Shown here: positions 15,559-25,900 of the stretch, piece by piece
Numbering within the stretch: position 1 is the stretch's first letter
Layout of the letters: every line of letters begins with the position of its first letter
Assembly: GCA_964619935.1 (NCBI GenBank)
Contig: CAZUGO010000083.1
Location: 1 to 31,831 of the forward strand
Origin: CAZUGO01 sp964619935
GTDB taxonomy: Bacteria; Planctomycetota; Phycisphaerae; UBA1845; CAIVHJ01
Reading direction: 5' to 3'
Length of the DNA stretch: 31,831 nucleotides
The notes under the pieces: model-generated
Databases searched by the model: none
Told to the model about the DNA's origin: nothing
The model's input: the letters and a program-made list of their open reading frames with translations, nothing else
Position numbers and translations under genes: made by a program

Positions 15559-18500
15559 ATGCCAACCCGACGGTTGTGGCCCAGGGCTGCGGTCCTGAGC
15601 ACGGTGCTGGTGTGCACGTATCTGGAGGTGGCTGTCGCCCAGTTCTGCCCGGCGACCGATTTGCCCAAGCCGCTGAACGGTTCGGCGGTGGGCGATTCTG
15701 ACGATGACCGCCGGGCGCACTTGGCGGGTGATGGTCTTGGGCAGTGGGTCGCCGTCTGGCAGTCCGAACTGGACCTGGGCGGTGCCACCGGCAGCGACTG
15801 GGACATCTTCGTGGCTCGTAGCGGCGACAATGGTCTGACCTGGACCACGCCGGCGGTGCTCAACAGCACGGCGGGAAGCGACGGCGGCTCCACCGATGAA
15901 CGCCCGCGGGTTGCCACCGACGGGAACGGGCTGTGGATTGCGGTATGGTCGTCGGAGGACCCGTTGGGAGGTGTGGGCGGCGGGGGTGTCGGGGATGATT
16001 TCGACATCTTCATGGCCCGCAGCACCAATGACGGATTGACCTGGAGCGTCACCACGGCGCTCAACACCAACGCTGGCACGGATACCCGGGACGACATCAC
16101 CCCCGACCTGGTGACCGACGGCACCGGGCAGTGGCTGGCGGTGTGGTCGTCACGCGATTCGCTGGGCGGGACCATCGGCACCGACCCCGACATTGTATGC
16201 TCGCGCAGCACCGACGGCGGCGTCACCTGGAGTGCTCCTGGGCCGCTGAACACCAATGCTGCCAGCGACAGTCGCCTCGATGAACTCCCCCAGGTGGCCA
16301 CCCAGGCCAATGGTACCTGGATCGCCGTTTGGCAGTCTGCCGACATCTTTGTTCCCGGGATCGGCTCGGACCTGGACATCGCCTTCGCCCGCAGCGTCGA
16401 CGGTGGGGCCACCTGGAGCGCTCCGCAGGTGCTCAATTCAACCGCGACTATCGACGGCATGGCCAAGGACTTCAGCCCGTCCATCGCGGGCGGCGGGGTC
16501 GACTCCTGGGTCACGGTGTGGCACTCGGAGTTTGGTCTCGGAGGCATCGGTAGTGATCGGGATATCCTCTACGCGGTCAGCAGCGACGACGGCGGATCCT
16601 GGACCGCCCCGGCGTCGCTCAAGGACAACGCCGCGGCCGACGGCACCGCCGCCGACGAAACCGCCGTGGTTTCTTGCGCTGGCGATGGCTCGTGCGTGGT
16701 ACTCTGGAGTTCCGCGGACGGCCTGGGCAACACCATCGGCAGCGACTTCGACATCCTATATGCGGTCAGCAGCGATGCCGGCGGCAGTTGGAGTGCCGCC
16801 GCAGCCCTGGGCGATCTGGCCGGGGGCGACGGCAACAGTGCTGATTTCGAGCCCCAGGTGGCGGGCGCCGGGCCCAACCAGTGGCTGGCGCTGTGGACTT
16901 CGGAAAACAGCCTGGGCGGTGTCATCGGCAACGACCTCGACCTGCTCTTTACCCGACTTGCCCTGCCGAACTGCGACGACGGCACGGTCTGTACCGACGA
17001 CGTCTGCGACCGCGGATCCTGCGTGCACACGCCGCTGGATTGCGATGACGGCAACCGTTGCACCGACGACACCTGTGATGCCGCCGGCGGCTGCCAACAT
17101 GCACCCAATCGCGACGCCTGCGACGACGGCGACCTCTGTACCGTGAACGACACCTGCAGCGGCGGCTCCTGCGCCCCTGGCGCGCCCCTGGATTGCGACG
17201 ACGGCGACGCCTGCACCACCGACACCTGCGACCCGGTCAGTGGCTGCACGCACGCGACCGCGGATTGTGACGACGGGGACGACTGCACGGTGGATGAGTG
17301 CGACGGGATCAGCGGGTGCGGGCACCCGCCACTGGATTGTGCCGACCGCAATCCCTGCACCGTCGACGGCTGCGACCCGCTGGCCGGGTGCACCCACGAC
17401 CCGGAACTCCCCGGCGTGGCCTGCGATGCCGACGGTGATCCGTGCACGGTCGATGTCTGCGACGGTGCCGGCCAGTGCGCCGTCGGTGAAGCGCTGTGTG
17501 CGGCCGGCGAGTTCTGCGTCGACGGCACCTGTCTGCCGTGCGGCCCGGGCAACGGGGATTGTTGTGCGGCGAACGGCACTGCCGGGTGCGAGATGGTCCC
17601 GTGCTGCCTGGACGTGTGCGAGGTGATCCCGTCGTGCTGCAGCGGCGTCTGGGATGCTGCCTGCGCCGAACTGGCCCTGGCCAGTTGTACGGTCTGCTTT
17701 GCGTGCATTGCCGCCGGAGATTGTGACGATGCCGACGCCTGCACGCTTGATGACTGCGTCGACCACCGCTGCAGCAACTCGGCAATCGATTGCGGCGACG
17801 GCGATGCCTGCACGGCCGACGGCTGCTCACCGGACACCGGTTGCACGCATGCCGCGCTGAACTGTGACGACGGCGATGCCTGTACCCAGGACGGCTGCGA
17901 TTCGCAATCCGGCTGTGTGCACGATCCGATCGATTGCGCCGACGGCAACGCCTGCACCGCCGACAGTTGCGATGTGCTGGCCGGCTGCCTGCACGCTGCC
18001 GTGGATTGCGCCGACGGCGACGCCTGTACGGCGGATGCCTGCGACGTGCTGACCGGCTGCACCCATCAGCCCGCGGATTGTGATGACGGCAATGCCTGCA
18101 CCGCCGACAGTTGCGACGTGCTGGCCGGCTGCCTGCACGCTGCCGTGGATTGCGCTGACGACGACGCCTGCACCGTGGATGCCTGCGACGCGGTGACCGG
18201 CTGTACCCATGATCCCGCCGACTGCGATGACGGCGATTCATGCACACTGGACGGCTGCGACCCGCTGACCGGTTGTACCCATGGCGCCGTGAATTGTGAC
18301 GACGGCGACGCCTGCACGGCGGATGCCTGCGACGTGCTGACCGGCTGTACCCATCAACCCGCGGATTGTGATGACGGCAATGCCTGCACCGCCGACAGTT
18401 GCGATGTGCTGGCCGGCTGCCTGCACGCCGCCGTGGATTGCGCTGACGGCGACGCCTGCACGGCGGATGCCTGCGACGGGCTGACCGGCTGCACCCATCA

Positions 18501-19899
18501 ACCCGCGGATTGTGATGACGGCGACGCCTGCACCGTGGATGCCTGCGACCCTGTGACCGGCTGTACCCATGATCCCGCCGACTGCGATGACGGCGATTCA
18601 TGTACACTGGACGGCTGCGACCCGCTGACCGGTTGTTCCCATGGCGCCGTGAATTGTGACGACGGCGACGCCTGCACGGCCGACAGTTGTGATGCCGCCT
18701 CCGGCTGCGTCCATGAACCCGCCGACTGCGACGACGGCAGCCTCTGTACCATCGACAACTGCGAACCCTTTGCGGGCTGCGTCCATGATGTGGTCAACTG
18801 CAATGACGGCGACCCCTGCAACGGGTCGGAATTTTGCGATCCGATCCAAGGGTGCGGGCCGGGCGTGCTGCTGGACTGCAATCGCAACGGCAACGACGAC
18901 ATCTGCGACCTGGCCGAAGGCACCAGCCCGGATTGCAACGTCAACGGCATTCCCGACGAGTGCGACATCGCTTCCGGAAGGAGCCTCGATCTGAACAAGA
19001 ACGCGGTCCCCGATGAGTGTGAAGTCGATTGCAGCGCCGATCTGAACGGGAACAACATCGTGGATTCCGCCGATCTGGCCGCGCTGCTTGGAGAGTGGGG
19101 CGGAGACGGCATTGCCGATCTGACCGGCGACAATGTCGTCAATGGCGCCGACCTGGCCGTCCTGCTGGGGCAGTGGGGGCCCTGCGTGGCGATGGAGGGG
19201 GCCTGCTGCAGTATCCCTGGGATGGGCTGTGCCCAAGCGACCGCCGATGGCTGCGGTCTGTTGGGTGGGATCTTCCTGGGTACCGAAACGATCTGCGACA
19301 ATTGCCCGCCCCCGACCTGCGTCGCCGGCGCCGGCGACTGCTGTCAGGCCAACGGAACGCCCGGATGCGACGACGTCGCTTGCTGTGCGTCGGTCTGCTC
19401 CGTGGATTCCTTCTGTTGCGAGGTCGAATGGGACTTCATCTGCGCCGGTGGTGCCAGCGGGATGTGCCAGTTGTGCCTCGAGCCGCCGCCGAACGACCAG
19501 TGTGCCGCCAGTTTCCCAATCTTCAACGGTGACACCCCGTTCCTGACCAGCGGGGCCACCACCGACGGAGTGCCCCATCCGCAGTGCCAGTTCGACGGCC
19601 AGACGTACAACGACGTCTGGTACGACTACACGGCCAGTTGCACCGGAACGCTGGTGGTCAGTACCTGCAATCTGGCGAACTACGACACCGACCTGGTGGT
19701 CTACAACGGCTGCAGCTGTCCGTTGGGTCAGGGTGATTTCCTGGGTTGCAATGACGACTCCACGTCGTGTGATCTGTTTACCTCGCGTCTGACCGTGCCG
19801 GTAGTCGCCGGCCAATGCTACAAGGTTCGCGTCGGCGGATTCAGTGCCGGGGATTTCGGCGGCGGGACCGTGACGCTGTCCTGTCAGCCAGGACCGTGA
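15559..19899 (+). CDS. Giant secreted Asp-box propeller / CTDC-repeat / dockerin protein
   Basis: A 1446-aa exported protein. A signal peptide (residues 1-~27, ending EVAVAQ) is followed by a beta-propeller to ~470 with six Asp boxes, such as SGDNGLTW, STDGGVTW and SVDGGATW, each near a W-AVW-S strand. Residues 472-~660 and 722-~1106 hold about 23 cysteine units of 24 residues (CDDGDACTxDxCD then GCxHxPxD), like Pfam Dicty_CTDC. A CC module (666-713) interrupts the array. Then come a thrombospondin-3-like segment with DCNVNGIPDECDIASG, a dockerin-like pair (1161-1207), a GACC-type motif, a second CC module (1259-1306) and a C-terminal PPC-like beta domain. GAGGAG (15544-15549) precedes ATG 15559. 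Asp boxes alone do not show sialidase activity. A structural or adhesive, calcium-binding surface role is inferred. Confidence 0.85.
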   Translation: MPTRRLWPRAAVLSTVLVCTYLEVAVAQFCPATDLPKPLNGSAVGDSDDDRRAHLAGDGLGQWVAVWQSELDLGGATGSDWDIFVARSGDNGLTWTTPAVLNSTAGSDGGSTDERPRVATDGNGLWIAVWSSEDPLGGVGGGGVGDDFDIFMARSTNDGLTWSVTTALNTNAGTDTRDDITPDLVTDGTGQWLAVWSSRDSLGGTIGTDPDIVCSRSTDGGVTWSAPGPLNTNAASDSRLDELPQVATQANGTWIAVWQSADIFVPGIGSDLDIAFARSVDGGATWSAPQVLNSTATIDGMAKDFSPSIAGGGVDSWVTVWHSEFGLGGIGSDRDILYAVSSDDGGSWTAPASLKDNAAADGTAADETAVVSCAGDGSCVVLWSSADGLGNTIGSDFDILYAVSSDAGGSWSAAAALGDLAGGDGNSADFEPQVAGAGPNQWLALWTSENSLGGVIGNDLDLLFTRLALPNCDDGTVCTDDVCDRGSCVHTPLDCDDGNRCTDDTCDAAGGCQHAPNRDACDDGDLCTVNDTCSGGSCAPGAPLDCDDGDACTTDTCDPVSGCTHATADCDDGDDCTVDECDGISGCGHPPLDCADRNPCTVDGCDPLAGCTHDPELPGVACDADGDPCTVDVCDGAGQCAVGEALCAAGEFCVDGTCLPCGPGNGDCCAANGTAGCEMVPCCLDVCEVIPSCCSGVWDAACAELALASCTVCFACIAAGDCDDADACTLDDCVDHRCSNSAIDCGDGDACTADGCSPDTGCTHAALNCDDGDACTQDGCDSQSGCVHDPIDCADGNACTADSCDVLAGCLHAAVDCADGDACTADACDVLTGCTHQPADCDDGNACTADSCDVLAGCLHAAVDCADDDACTVDACDAVTGCTHDPADCDDGDSCTLDGCDPLTGCTHGAVNCDDGDACTADACDVLTGCTHQPADCDDGNACTADSCDVLAGCLHAAVDCADGDACTADACDGLTGCTHQPADCDDGDACTVDACDPVTGCTHDPADCDDGDSCTLDGCDPLTGCSHGAVNCDDGDACTADSCDAASGCVHEPADCDDGSLCTIDNCEPFAGCVHDVVNCNDGDPCNGSEFCDPIQGCGPGVLLDCNRNGNDDICDLAEGTSPDCNVNGIPDECDIASGRSLDLNKNAVPDECEVDCSADLNGNNIVDSADLAALLGEWGGDGIADLTGDNVVNGADLAVLLGQWGPCVAMEGACCSIPGMGCAQATADGCGLLGGIFLGTETICDNCPPPTCVAGAGDCCQANGTPGCDDVACCASVCSVDSFCCEVEWDFICAGGASGMCQLCLEPPPNDQCAASFPIFNGDTPFLTSGATTDGVPHPQCQFDGQTYNDVWYDYTASCTGTLVVSTCNLANYDTDLVVYNGCSCPLGQGDFLGCNDDSTSCDLFTSRLTVPVVAGQCYKVRVGGFSAGDFGGGTVTLSCQPGP
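16972..18876 (+). repeat. In-frame 72-bp cysteine-repeat array (about 23 units)
   Basis: The coding sequence repeats every 72 bp (24 codons), with a CC module inserted at 17554-17697. The segment ~18010-18660 shows recent multi-unit duplication. The DNA at 18013 recurs 288 bp later (four units), and the block ending GGCGATTCA at 18240 recurs exactly 360 bp later (five units), nearly identical at nucleotide level including third positions. Copy number is therefore probably variable between strains. Confidence 0.9.
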
Positions 19900-20244
19900 A
19901 TCGCGATTGCAGTGGGACTCAACAGCCGAACGGAGGTCGTTCGCAGGAACCGCACCGCGGGTCGGCAGGTGAGTCGAAGCGGACCCTGTGGGTCTGTTAC
20001 TCGTACAATTAGGGCTCTTGGCCGGGTTGCGGATTGCGTTCGCAGTCGCGGGCGCGATATAAGACAGGTATCAAGAAACCCAGCCCGGAGCAACGCCGTG
20101 CCTATCTTGTTCCGTGGCCGCCGCGCAGTGATCGGTAGGAAGTGGGGGGAGGGGAGACGCAGGCTTGCCTGAGAGAATCCCGCCCACTGACGTAGACACA
20201 ACCCAGCAATATCATTCGACGCCCCGGAGGAGCACCCGCGAAGT
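19900..20244. other. Intergenic region between the two propeller paralogues
   Basis: This 345-bp stretch has no credible gene. It starts with a 10-bp palindrome AATCGCGATT at 19899-19908, contains a candidate promoter at 20034-20063, and ends with GGAGGAG (20226-20232), 12 nt before the next start codon. No terminator with a T-run was found after the first gene. Confidence 0.5.
20034..20063 (+). promoter_or_regulatory. Candidate promoter for the second propeller gene
   Basis: TTGCGT (20034-20039) and TATAAG (20058-20063) are spaced by 18 bp, about 180 bp upstream of the start codon at 20245. The spacing equals that of the candidate promoter at 22813-22842. The evidence is hexamer resemblance only. 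Confidence 0.4.
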
Positions 20245-22692
20245 ATGATTCGTCGAGGTCGACTTATCGCTATCTGCCTGGCGGCCGGCACCTGCCTGAT
20301 CCCGTCGTTGGCGTGGGCCCAACGCTGCCCGCAGGTCACCTTCCCGTTGCCGTTGAACCTGACCGGCATCAGCGACGACGCCCTGGATCAAAGGCCTCGC
20401 CTGGTGTCCGACGGGGGCAACGTGTGGCTGGCGGTCTGGCAGTCGACCTTCGATCTGGGCGGCAGCGTCGGATCTGACTTTGACATTCTCGTTTCGCGCA
20501 GCACCAACAACGGCGCTTCCTGGAGCATGCCGCTGGTGCTGAATCGCACGGCCGAGGGCGACGGCGCGGTGGACGACCTCGACCCGCAAGTGGTGACCAA
20601 TGGCAACGGCCTGTGGCTGGCGGTCTGGACCTCCGAGGTGGGCGGTGGCGATCGCGATGTGCTCCTGGCCCGCAGCACCACCAACGGCTTGATCTGGTCA
20701 CCGGTGGTTCCGCTGAACAACAACGCCGCCGGCGACAGCGGTGACGACCTGGCCCCGCAGTTGGTGACCGACGGCCAGGGAGTGTGGGTTGCCGTCTGGG
20801 AATCGGACGAACCCGTGGCCGGTTCGGGCAATGATGTTGACGTGCTGTTCTCCCGGAGTGTCAACTCGGGGTCGACGTGGAGCCCGCCGCAGCCGTTGAG
20901 CAATGTCGCTGTGGCGGACGGGAGCGCCGCAGACGGTGGACCGCAGGTAGCCACCGCCGGGGGTACCTGGATCGCGGTATGGCACTCGGAGTACAACGCC
21001 GGCGGTGAACTCGGCGGCGATGATGATATCTTCTTCGCGCGCAGTGTTGACGGCGGCGCCGACTGGAGCGCCGCCCAGCCGCTGAACGACAACGCTGCGA
21101 CCGACATCGGCGACGACCGCGCGGTCCAGGTGGTGGCGCTGGGCGCCGGCCATTGGGTGGCGGTCTGGGAGTCTGACGATGAACTCGATCAGGATCTCGG
21201 GACCGACCGCGACCTGCTGTACGCGCGCAGCATCGACGACGGCGTGACCTGGTCGCCGGCGGCGTTGCTGAACAGCACCGGAAGCGGGGACGGAAGTGCA
21301 GCGGATCGTGATCCCCGACTGGCGCTCACCGCCACCGGCCTGGTGGTGGCGGTGTGGTCGTCGGAGGCGTCGCTGGGCGGTGAGGAGGGAGGGCCGGATA
21401 CGGATGTGCTGTTCGCCTTCAGCGAGGATCGTGGGCAGTCGTGGTCGGATCCCCAAGTCCTGAGCACCAGCGATCAGCTCGATCCCCAGGCGAACGATGT
21501 CGCCGCCGACGTGGCTGCCCGCGGCGGTTTGGCGATGGTCGCCTGGCAGTCGGATAGCGATCTCGGCGGTGCCATCGGCAGCGACGACGATGTGCTGTTC
21601 GTCCATCTGGGTTGGATCAATTGTGACGACGGCGACGCCTGCACGGCGGATGCCTGCGACGGGCAAGGGGCGTGCACCCACCAGCCGCTGGATTGCGACG
21701 ACGGCAACGCCTGCACCGGCGAGTGGTGCGATCCGCAGTCCGGTTGTGTCTTCTCGCTGCTGCCGTGCGGCGATGACAACGTCTGTACCGCCGACGGGTG
21801 CGACCCGGGGACCGGTTGCACGCACAGTCCGCTGGACTGTAGCGACGGCAACCCCTGCACGGAGGACTCCTGTGCTGCCGGACTCGGATGCGCGCATGCC
21901 CCGGTCGACTGCGACGACGGCGACGCCTGCACCGTGGACAGTTGTGATCCGGCGACTGGCTGTGCCCATGCCAGCGCCGCGTGCGACGATGGCGATGCCT
22001 GCACCACAGACAGTTGCGACGTGGAGGCCGGCTGCCTGCACGCCGCCGTGGATTGCGCTGACGGCGACCCGTGCACCACCGATACCTGCCTGCCGGCCAG
22101 CGGCTGCACGCACGCGCCGCTGAACTGCAGCGACGGCAATTGGTGCAATGGTGTCGAGTCCTGCGACCCCTTCAAAGGTTGTATGGGCAGTCCCGTGGAG
22201 GACTGCAATCTCAACGGGCTGGAGGACTTCTGCGACCTGTCCAACGGCACCAGCGCCGATTGCAACGGGACCGACGCGCCCGATGAATGTGACATCGTTG
22301 CCGGTGACAGCGAGGACGAGAATCTGGACGGCATCCCCGACGAGTGCCAGGGCTGTCGCGGGGATCTCGACGACAACGGCGCGGTCAACGCCCTGGACCT
22401 GGCGCTGCTGCTGGCCCATTGGGGTGAAACCGATCCGCCACTCGGCGATCTGACTTTCGACGGACAGGTCAACACCGCCGACCTGGCGGTCATTCTGGCC
22501 TCGTTCGGTCCCTGCCCGCCGGCTTGCGGCAATCCCACCGCCGGGAGCTGCTGCGCCGGAAACGGCACGGCGTTCTGCGACGACAATCTGTGCTGCACGG
22601 TGGTTTGCGTGGAGGATTCCTTCTGCTGTGAGACGGAATGGGACTTCATCTGCGGCATGCTGGCCGGACGGTTGTGTGCGATCTGCAGGTAG
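20245..22692 (+). CDS. Secreted Asp-box propeller / CTDC-repeat / dockerin protein, shorter paralogue
   Basis: An 815-aa paralogue of the 15559-19899 product. A signal peptide (RLIAICLAAGTCLIPSLAWA, cleaved before QRC) leads into a propeller (residues ~28-455). Its six Asp-box-like turns include STNNGASW, SVNSGSTW, SIDDGVTW and SEDRGQSW, each near WLAVW-type strands. Eight cysteine units follow (460-653), then a DCNGTDAPDECD thrombospondin-3-like segment, a dockerin-like pair (707-755; the second unit is DLTFDGQVNTADLAVILAS), and a terminal CC module (767-815) that ends the protein. Compared with its neighbour it has far fewer cysteine units and lacks the C-terminal PPC-like domain. GGAGGAG lies 12 nt before ATG 20245, a slightly long spacing. 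The role is inferred as surface or matrix; no enzymatic residues of sialidases can be assigned. Confidence 0.85.
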   Translation: MIRRGRLIAICLAAGTCLIPSLAWAQRCPQVTFPLPLNLTGISDDALDQRPRLVSDGGNVWLAVWQSTFDLGGSVGSDFDILVSRSTNNGASWSMPLVLNRTAEGDGAVDDLDPQVVTNGNGLWLAVWTSEVGGGDRDVLLARSTTNGLIWSPVVPLNNNAAGDSGDDLAPQLVTDGQGVWVAVWESDEPVAGSGNDVDVLFSRSVNSGSTWSPPQPLSNVAVADGSAADGGPQVATAGGTWIAVWHSEYNAGGELGGDDDIFFARSVDGGADWSAAQPLNDNAATDIGDDRAVQVVALGAGHWVAVWESDDELDQDLGTDRDLLYARSIDDGVTWSPAALLNSTGSGDGSAADRDPRLALTATGLVVAVWSSEASLGGEEGGPDTDVLFAFSEDRGQSWSDPQVLSTSDQLDPQANDVAADVAARGGLAMVAWQSDSDLGGAIGSDDDVLFVHLGWINCDDGDACTADACDGQGACTHQPLDCDDGNACTGEWCDPQSGCVFSLLPCGDDNVCTADGCDPGTGCTHSPLDCSDGNPCTEDSCAAGLGCAHAPVDCDDGDACTVDSCDPATGCAHASAACDDGDACTTDSCDVEAGCLHAAVDCADGDPCTTDTCLPASGCTHAPLNCSDGNWCNGVESCDPFKGCMGSPVEDCNLNGLEDFCDLSNGTSADCNGTDAPDECDIVAGDSEDENLDGIPDECQGCRGDLDDNGAVNALDLALLLAHWGETDPPLGDLTFDGQVNTADLAVILASFGPCPPACGNPTAGSCCAGNGTAFCDDNLCCTVVCVEDSFCCETEWDFICGMLAGRLCAICR
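21622..22203 (+). repeat. In-frame cysteine-repeat array (8 units)
   Basis: Eight units of about 24 codons carry the CDDGDACT...C...GC.H pattern. The last is a divergent form (CSDGNWCNGVESC). Nucleotide identity between units is lower than in the neighbouring gene's array, with no long exact duplication, suggesting an older or more stable array. Confidence 0.88.
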
Positions 22693-22812
22693 CGGGGCAG
22701 TCTCCGGAGCTGCTTGAAAAGGTACAGTGTTGGTGGTCTGGCCGGCCCTCGCGGTGAATTTCGAACGTTGCGGGCCCGGACTTGCGCCTGGTTTGTTTGC
22801 GGCGGGGGCGTC

Positions 22813-22842
22813 CTTGATGCGGGGCGCCGACACCCGTTATAG
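22813..22842 (+). promoter_or_regulatory. Candidate sigma70-type promoter
   Basis: TTGATG (22813-22818) and TATAGT (22837-22842) are separated by 18 bp and lie about 70 bp upstream of the start codon at 22911. The -10 element overlaps an alternative in-frame GTG at 22842, which argues that translation does not start there. Confidence 0.5.
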
Positions 22843-22910
22843 TGGTGACGTCACTTCGCGCATACCGGGACGGTCGAGCGCGTTACCGGCTACTGAGGAG
22901 AATAAGCTTG

Positions 22911-25900
22911 ATGATTGGCAATATGATGCGGAGCCGCTGCGTGTGGGCCTGGGCGCTGATCCTAGCGGTGCAGACTCCTGCGGCATGGGCCCAAGGGCGG
23001 GTGGGGTCGCCTGGGCCGTCCGAAGGGGTCCGGCTCACGAAGGGCGTGATCGGGCCGGATGTGACCTGCGGTTCGATCAACGGGGTCGCTCGCCTGGCAG
23101 GCGACGGTACGCGCACGTCGTACTCGGTGGGCACGACGTCGTGCAACGGCGGCGATCAGCCGCTGGCCTGGGCGTCGGTGCCGTCTGACGCCCATCCGGT
23201 GATCGGCCAGAACATGTACCGCCTGCAGGATGGGCGCTTCGAGCACATCGGGCAGGCTTGGCTGAAGCACGGCTTCTGTGCCGCCCAGGGTTTCCTGTGC
23301 TCGACGCCGGAGAACCCCTGCGCCGGGGGAGCCGGCTGCCTGGACGTTCTGAACCCCGGATGCTCCGATCCGTATACCACCAGCAACAATGCCCTGCAGT
23401 CCGGGCTGGGGCCTAAGTGGCAGGTCAATCCGGTCACCGGCGTGTTTCCGATCAATCCGGTGCCGCCCTATTGGAACCAGGGCGAAGGCGTCAACGATCC
23501 GTTTGATCGCCGGCTGATCGTGCAGAATACGGATCTCGACCCGACGCTGAACCCCACAGCCGCGTACTTCGTCGAAGGCCAGTACATCAGCCAGGACGAT
23601 GCCGCCGCCGGCAACTGCGACAACAACGCCTCGTATCGCGAGGTCTCCGTAGGGGCGGCGCCCAACTACACCTTGTCCTTGGTCGGGGCCACGTTTGCGC
23701 AGACGCCGGCATTGCAGGCCTGGCAGGACGACGACCCCGGGGTGACCCTGACCCCCGCAGCGGTCCCCGACGACGGGCTGTTCATCCTGGGCCATCGCGT
23801 GACGGACAACGGCAACGGGACCTGGCACTACGAATACGCCCTGTACAACATGAATTCCCATGAGGGGGCCCGCCAATTCAGCGTCCCGGTCGGACCCGGA
23901 ACGGTGGTCAGCAACATCGGCTTCCACGATGTCGACTATCACTCCGGCGACGGGGAAGGCGGCACCAATGTCGACGGTACCGATTGGCCGGCCGAGACGA
24001 TCGGCAACCTGCTGACCTGGAGCACCGACGACTACGCCGACGATCCCAGGGCCAACGCCCTGCGCTGGGGGACGCTGTACAACTTCCGCTTCGACGCCGA
24101 TCAGCCGCCCCAGGCGGTCACCGCCGTCATCGGGCTGTACCGCAGCAGCAACCAGATGGTCCTGCTGGCGGCCGAGGGCCCGCAGGCGGCCTGCCCGGCC
24201 TGCGACGATGCCGACGTCTGCACGGCCGACGGCTGCGACGTCGGCGCCGGCTGCACGCACGATGCCGTGACCTGCATCGACGGCAAGCTGTGCACCACCG
24301 ACAGTTGCAGCCGGGTGAGCGGATGCGTGTTTACGGCGGTGAATTGCGATGACGGCGATGCCTGTACCGACGACGGTTGCGATCCGGGCAGTGGCGACTG
24401 CCTGCACGCGGTGGTCGATTGTGACGACGCGGACGCCTGCACGGCCGACAGTTGCGATGCCATCAGTGGGTGCGTCAACGACGCCAGCGACTGTGACGAC
24501 GGCGACGCCTGCACCGTGGACGGCTGTGACCCGTTGACCGGGCGCTGCGAGCACGACCTCGTCCATTGCGCCGACGGCGACTTCTGCACCAACGACAGTT
24601 GCAACGTTGCGATCGGCTGCATCAACGACCCGGTGGATTGTGATGATGGCGATGCCTGCACCGCCGACAGTTGCAACCCCGCCTCGGGTTGTGTGCACAC
24701 CGCGCTCAACTGCAACGACGGGGACGCTTGTACACTCGACGGCTGCGATTCCCAGAGCGGCTGCACCCACGACCCGGTGGATTGCAGCGACGGCGACGCC
24801 TGCACCGCCGACAGTTGTAATCCCGCCAGCGGGGCCTGCGGGCACGACGCCGTGGATTGCGATGACTCCGACCTGTGCACCACCGACAGTTGCAACCCGG
24901 CGTCCGGCTGTGCCCATGACCCGGTGGATTGTGACGACGGTTTGGCCTGCACCACCGATGACTGTGACGACGCCAGCGGGGCCTGCGGGCACGCCGCGGT
25001 GGACTGCGATGACCGCGACCCCTGCACCCTGGACAGTTGCATCGTGGCCAGCGGGGCCTGCCTGAATCAGCCGCTGGACTGCAGCGATGGCGATCCGTGC
25101 ACCCTGGATGTCTGCCAGGGCGGCGTCTGCCAGAACAATCCGCTGCCATGCGACGATGGGCTGTTCTGCAACGGCCTGGAGACCTGCGTGGCCGGCGTCT
25201 GCCTGCCGGGAAGCGATCCTTGTCCACAGCAGCGCTGCGACGAAGACCAGCAACGCTGCGTGCTGTCGGTCTACGACTTCGACGGCGTGACCTCGCCATC
25301 CGCCACCCACACCGCGGAAGATGGCGAGATCGACGTCTCCTCCATGGCCATCGGCCTGGGCGATTTCAATGCCCGCCGGGACTTCATTCCGGGCTGGGCC
25401 AACTGGTCCGAAGCCAGCACCCAGGAGTATGCCAACCTGGTCGGGTCCGATGACCAGCGCTACCAGAGCAGCGATCCCGGGGGCGGTGATAATGCCGCCA
25501 TGATCTTCGAGTTCATCATTGCCGAGGATCGGGCCCTGATCGAGTCCATCGAGGTCAACATCGAGGTCGGGCGCCCGACGTCTTCCTCGGATCGGGCGTT
25601 CGTGTACCTGTGGAACTACCGGCTCGGTGAGTACCTGGTGGGCGCGTCGACCTCGAATACCTCCGATACGGTGCTGTCCTTCATCGTGGCCCTTCTGCCC
25701 AGTGACTACGTCCAGGCCAACGGCGGGCAGTTGACCGTGTTCGTGGTCAACCAGCAAACCTCAGAGTTGATCCGGGTCGACGATCTGCATGTGGTGGTCG
25801 ATGCCCCGCCCTGCATGTTCCACAGCAACTGCGAGGACGGAACGGTGTGTACCGTGGATACCTGCAATCTCGACGGCACCTGCAACCATGATTCCATTGA

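Noticed and set aside
15640..16960. Sialidase enzyme
   Set aside because: Asp boxes are present, but I could not find the RIP motif, the arginine triad or the Tyr/Glu pair, so only the propeller fold is claimed.
22842..22910. GTG start at 22842 for the largest protein
   Set aside because: It overlaps a good -10 element, lacks a ribosome binding site and would place 23 Arg-rich residues before the signal peptide. ATG 22911 has GAGGAG upstream.
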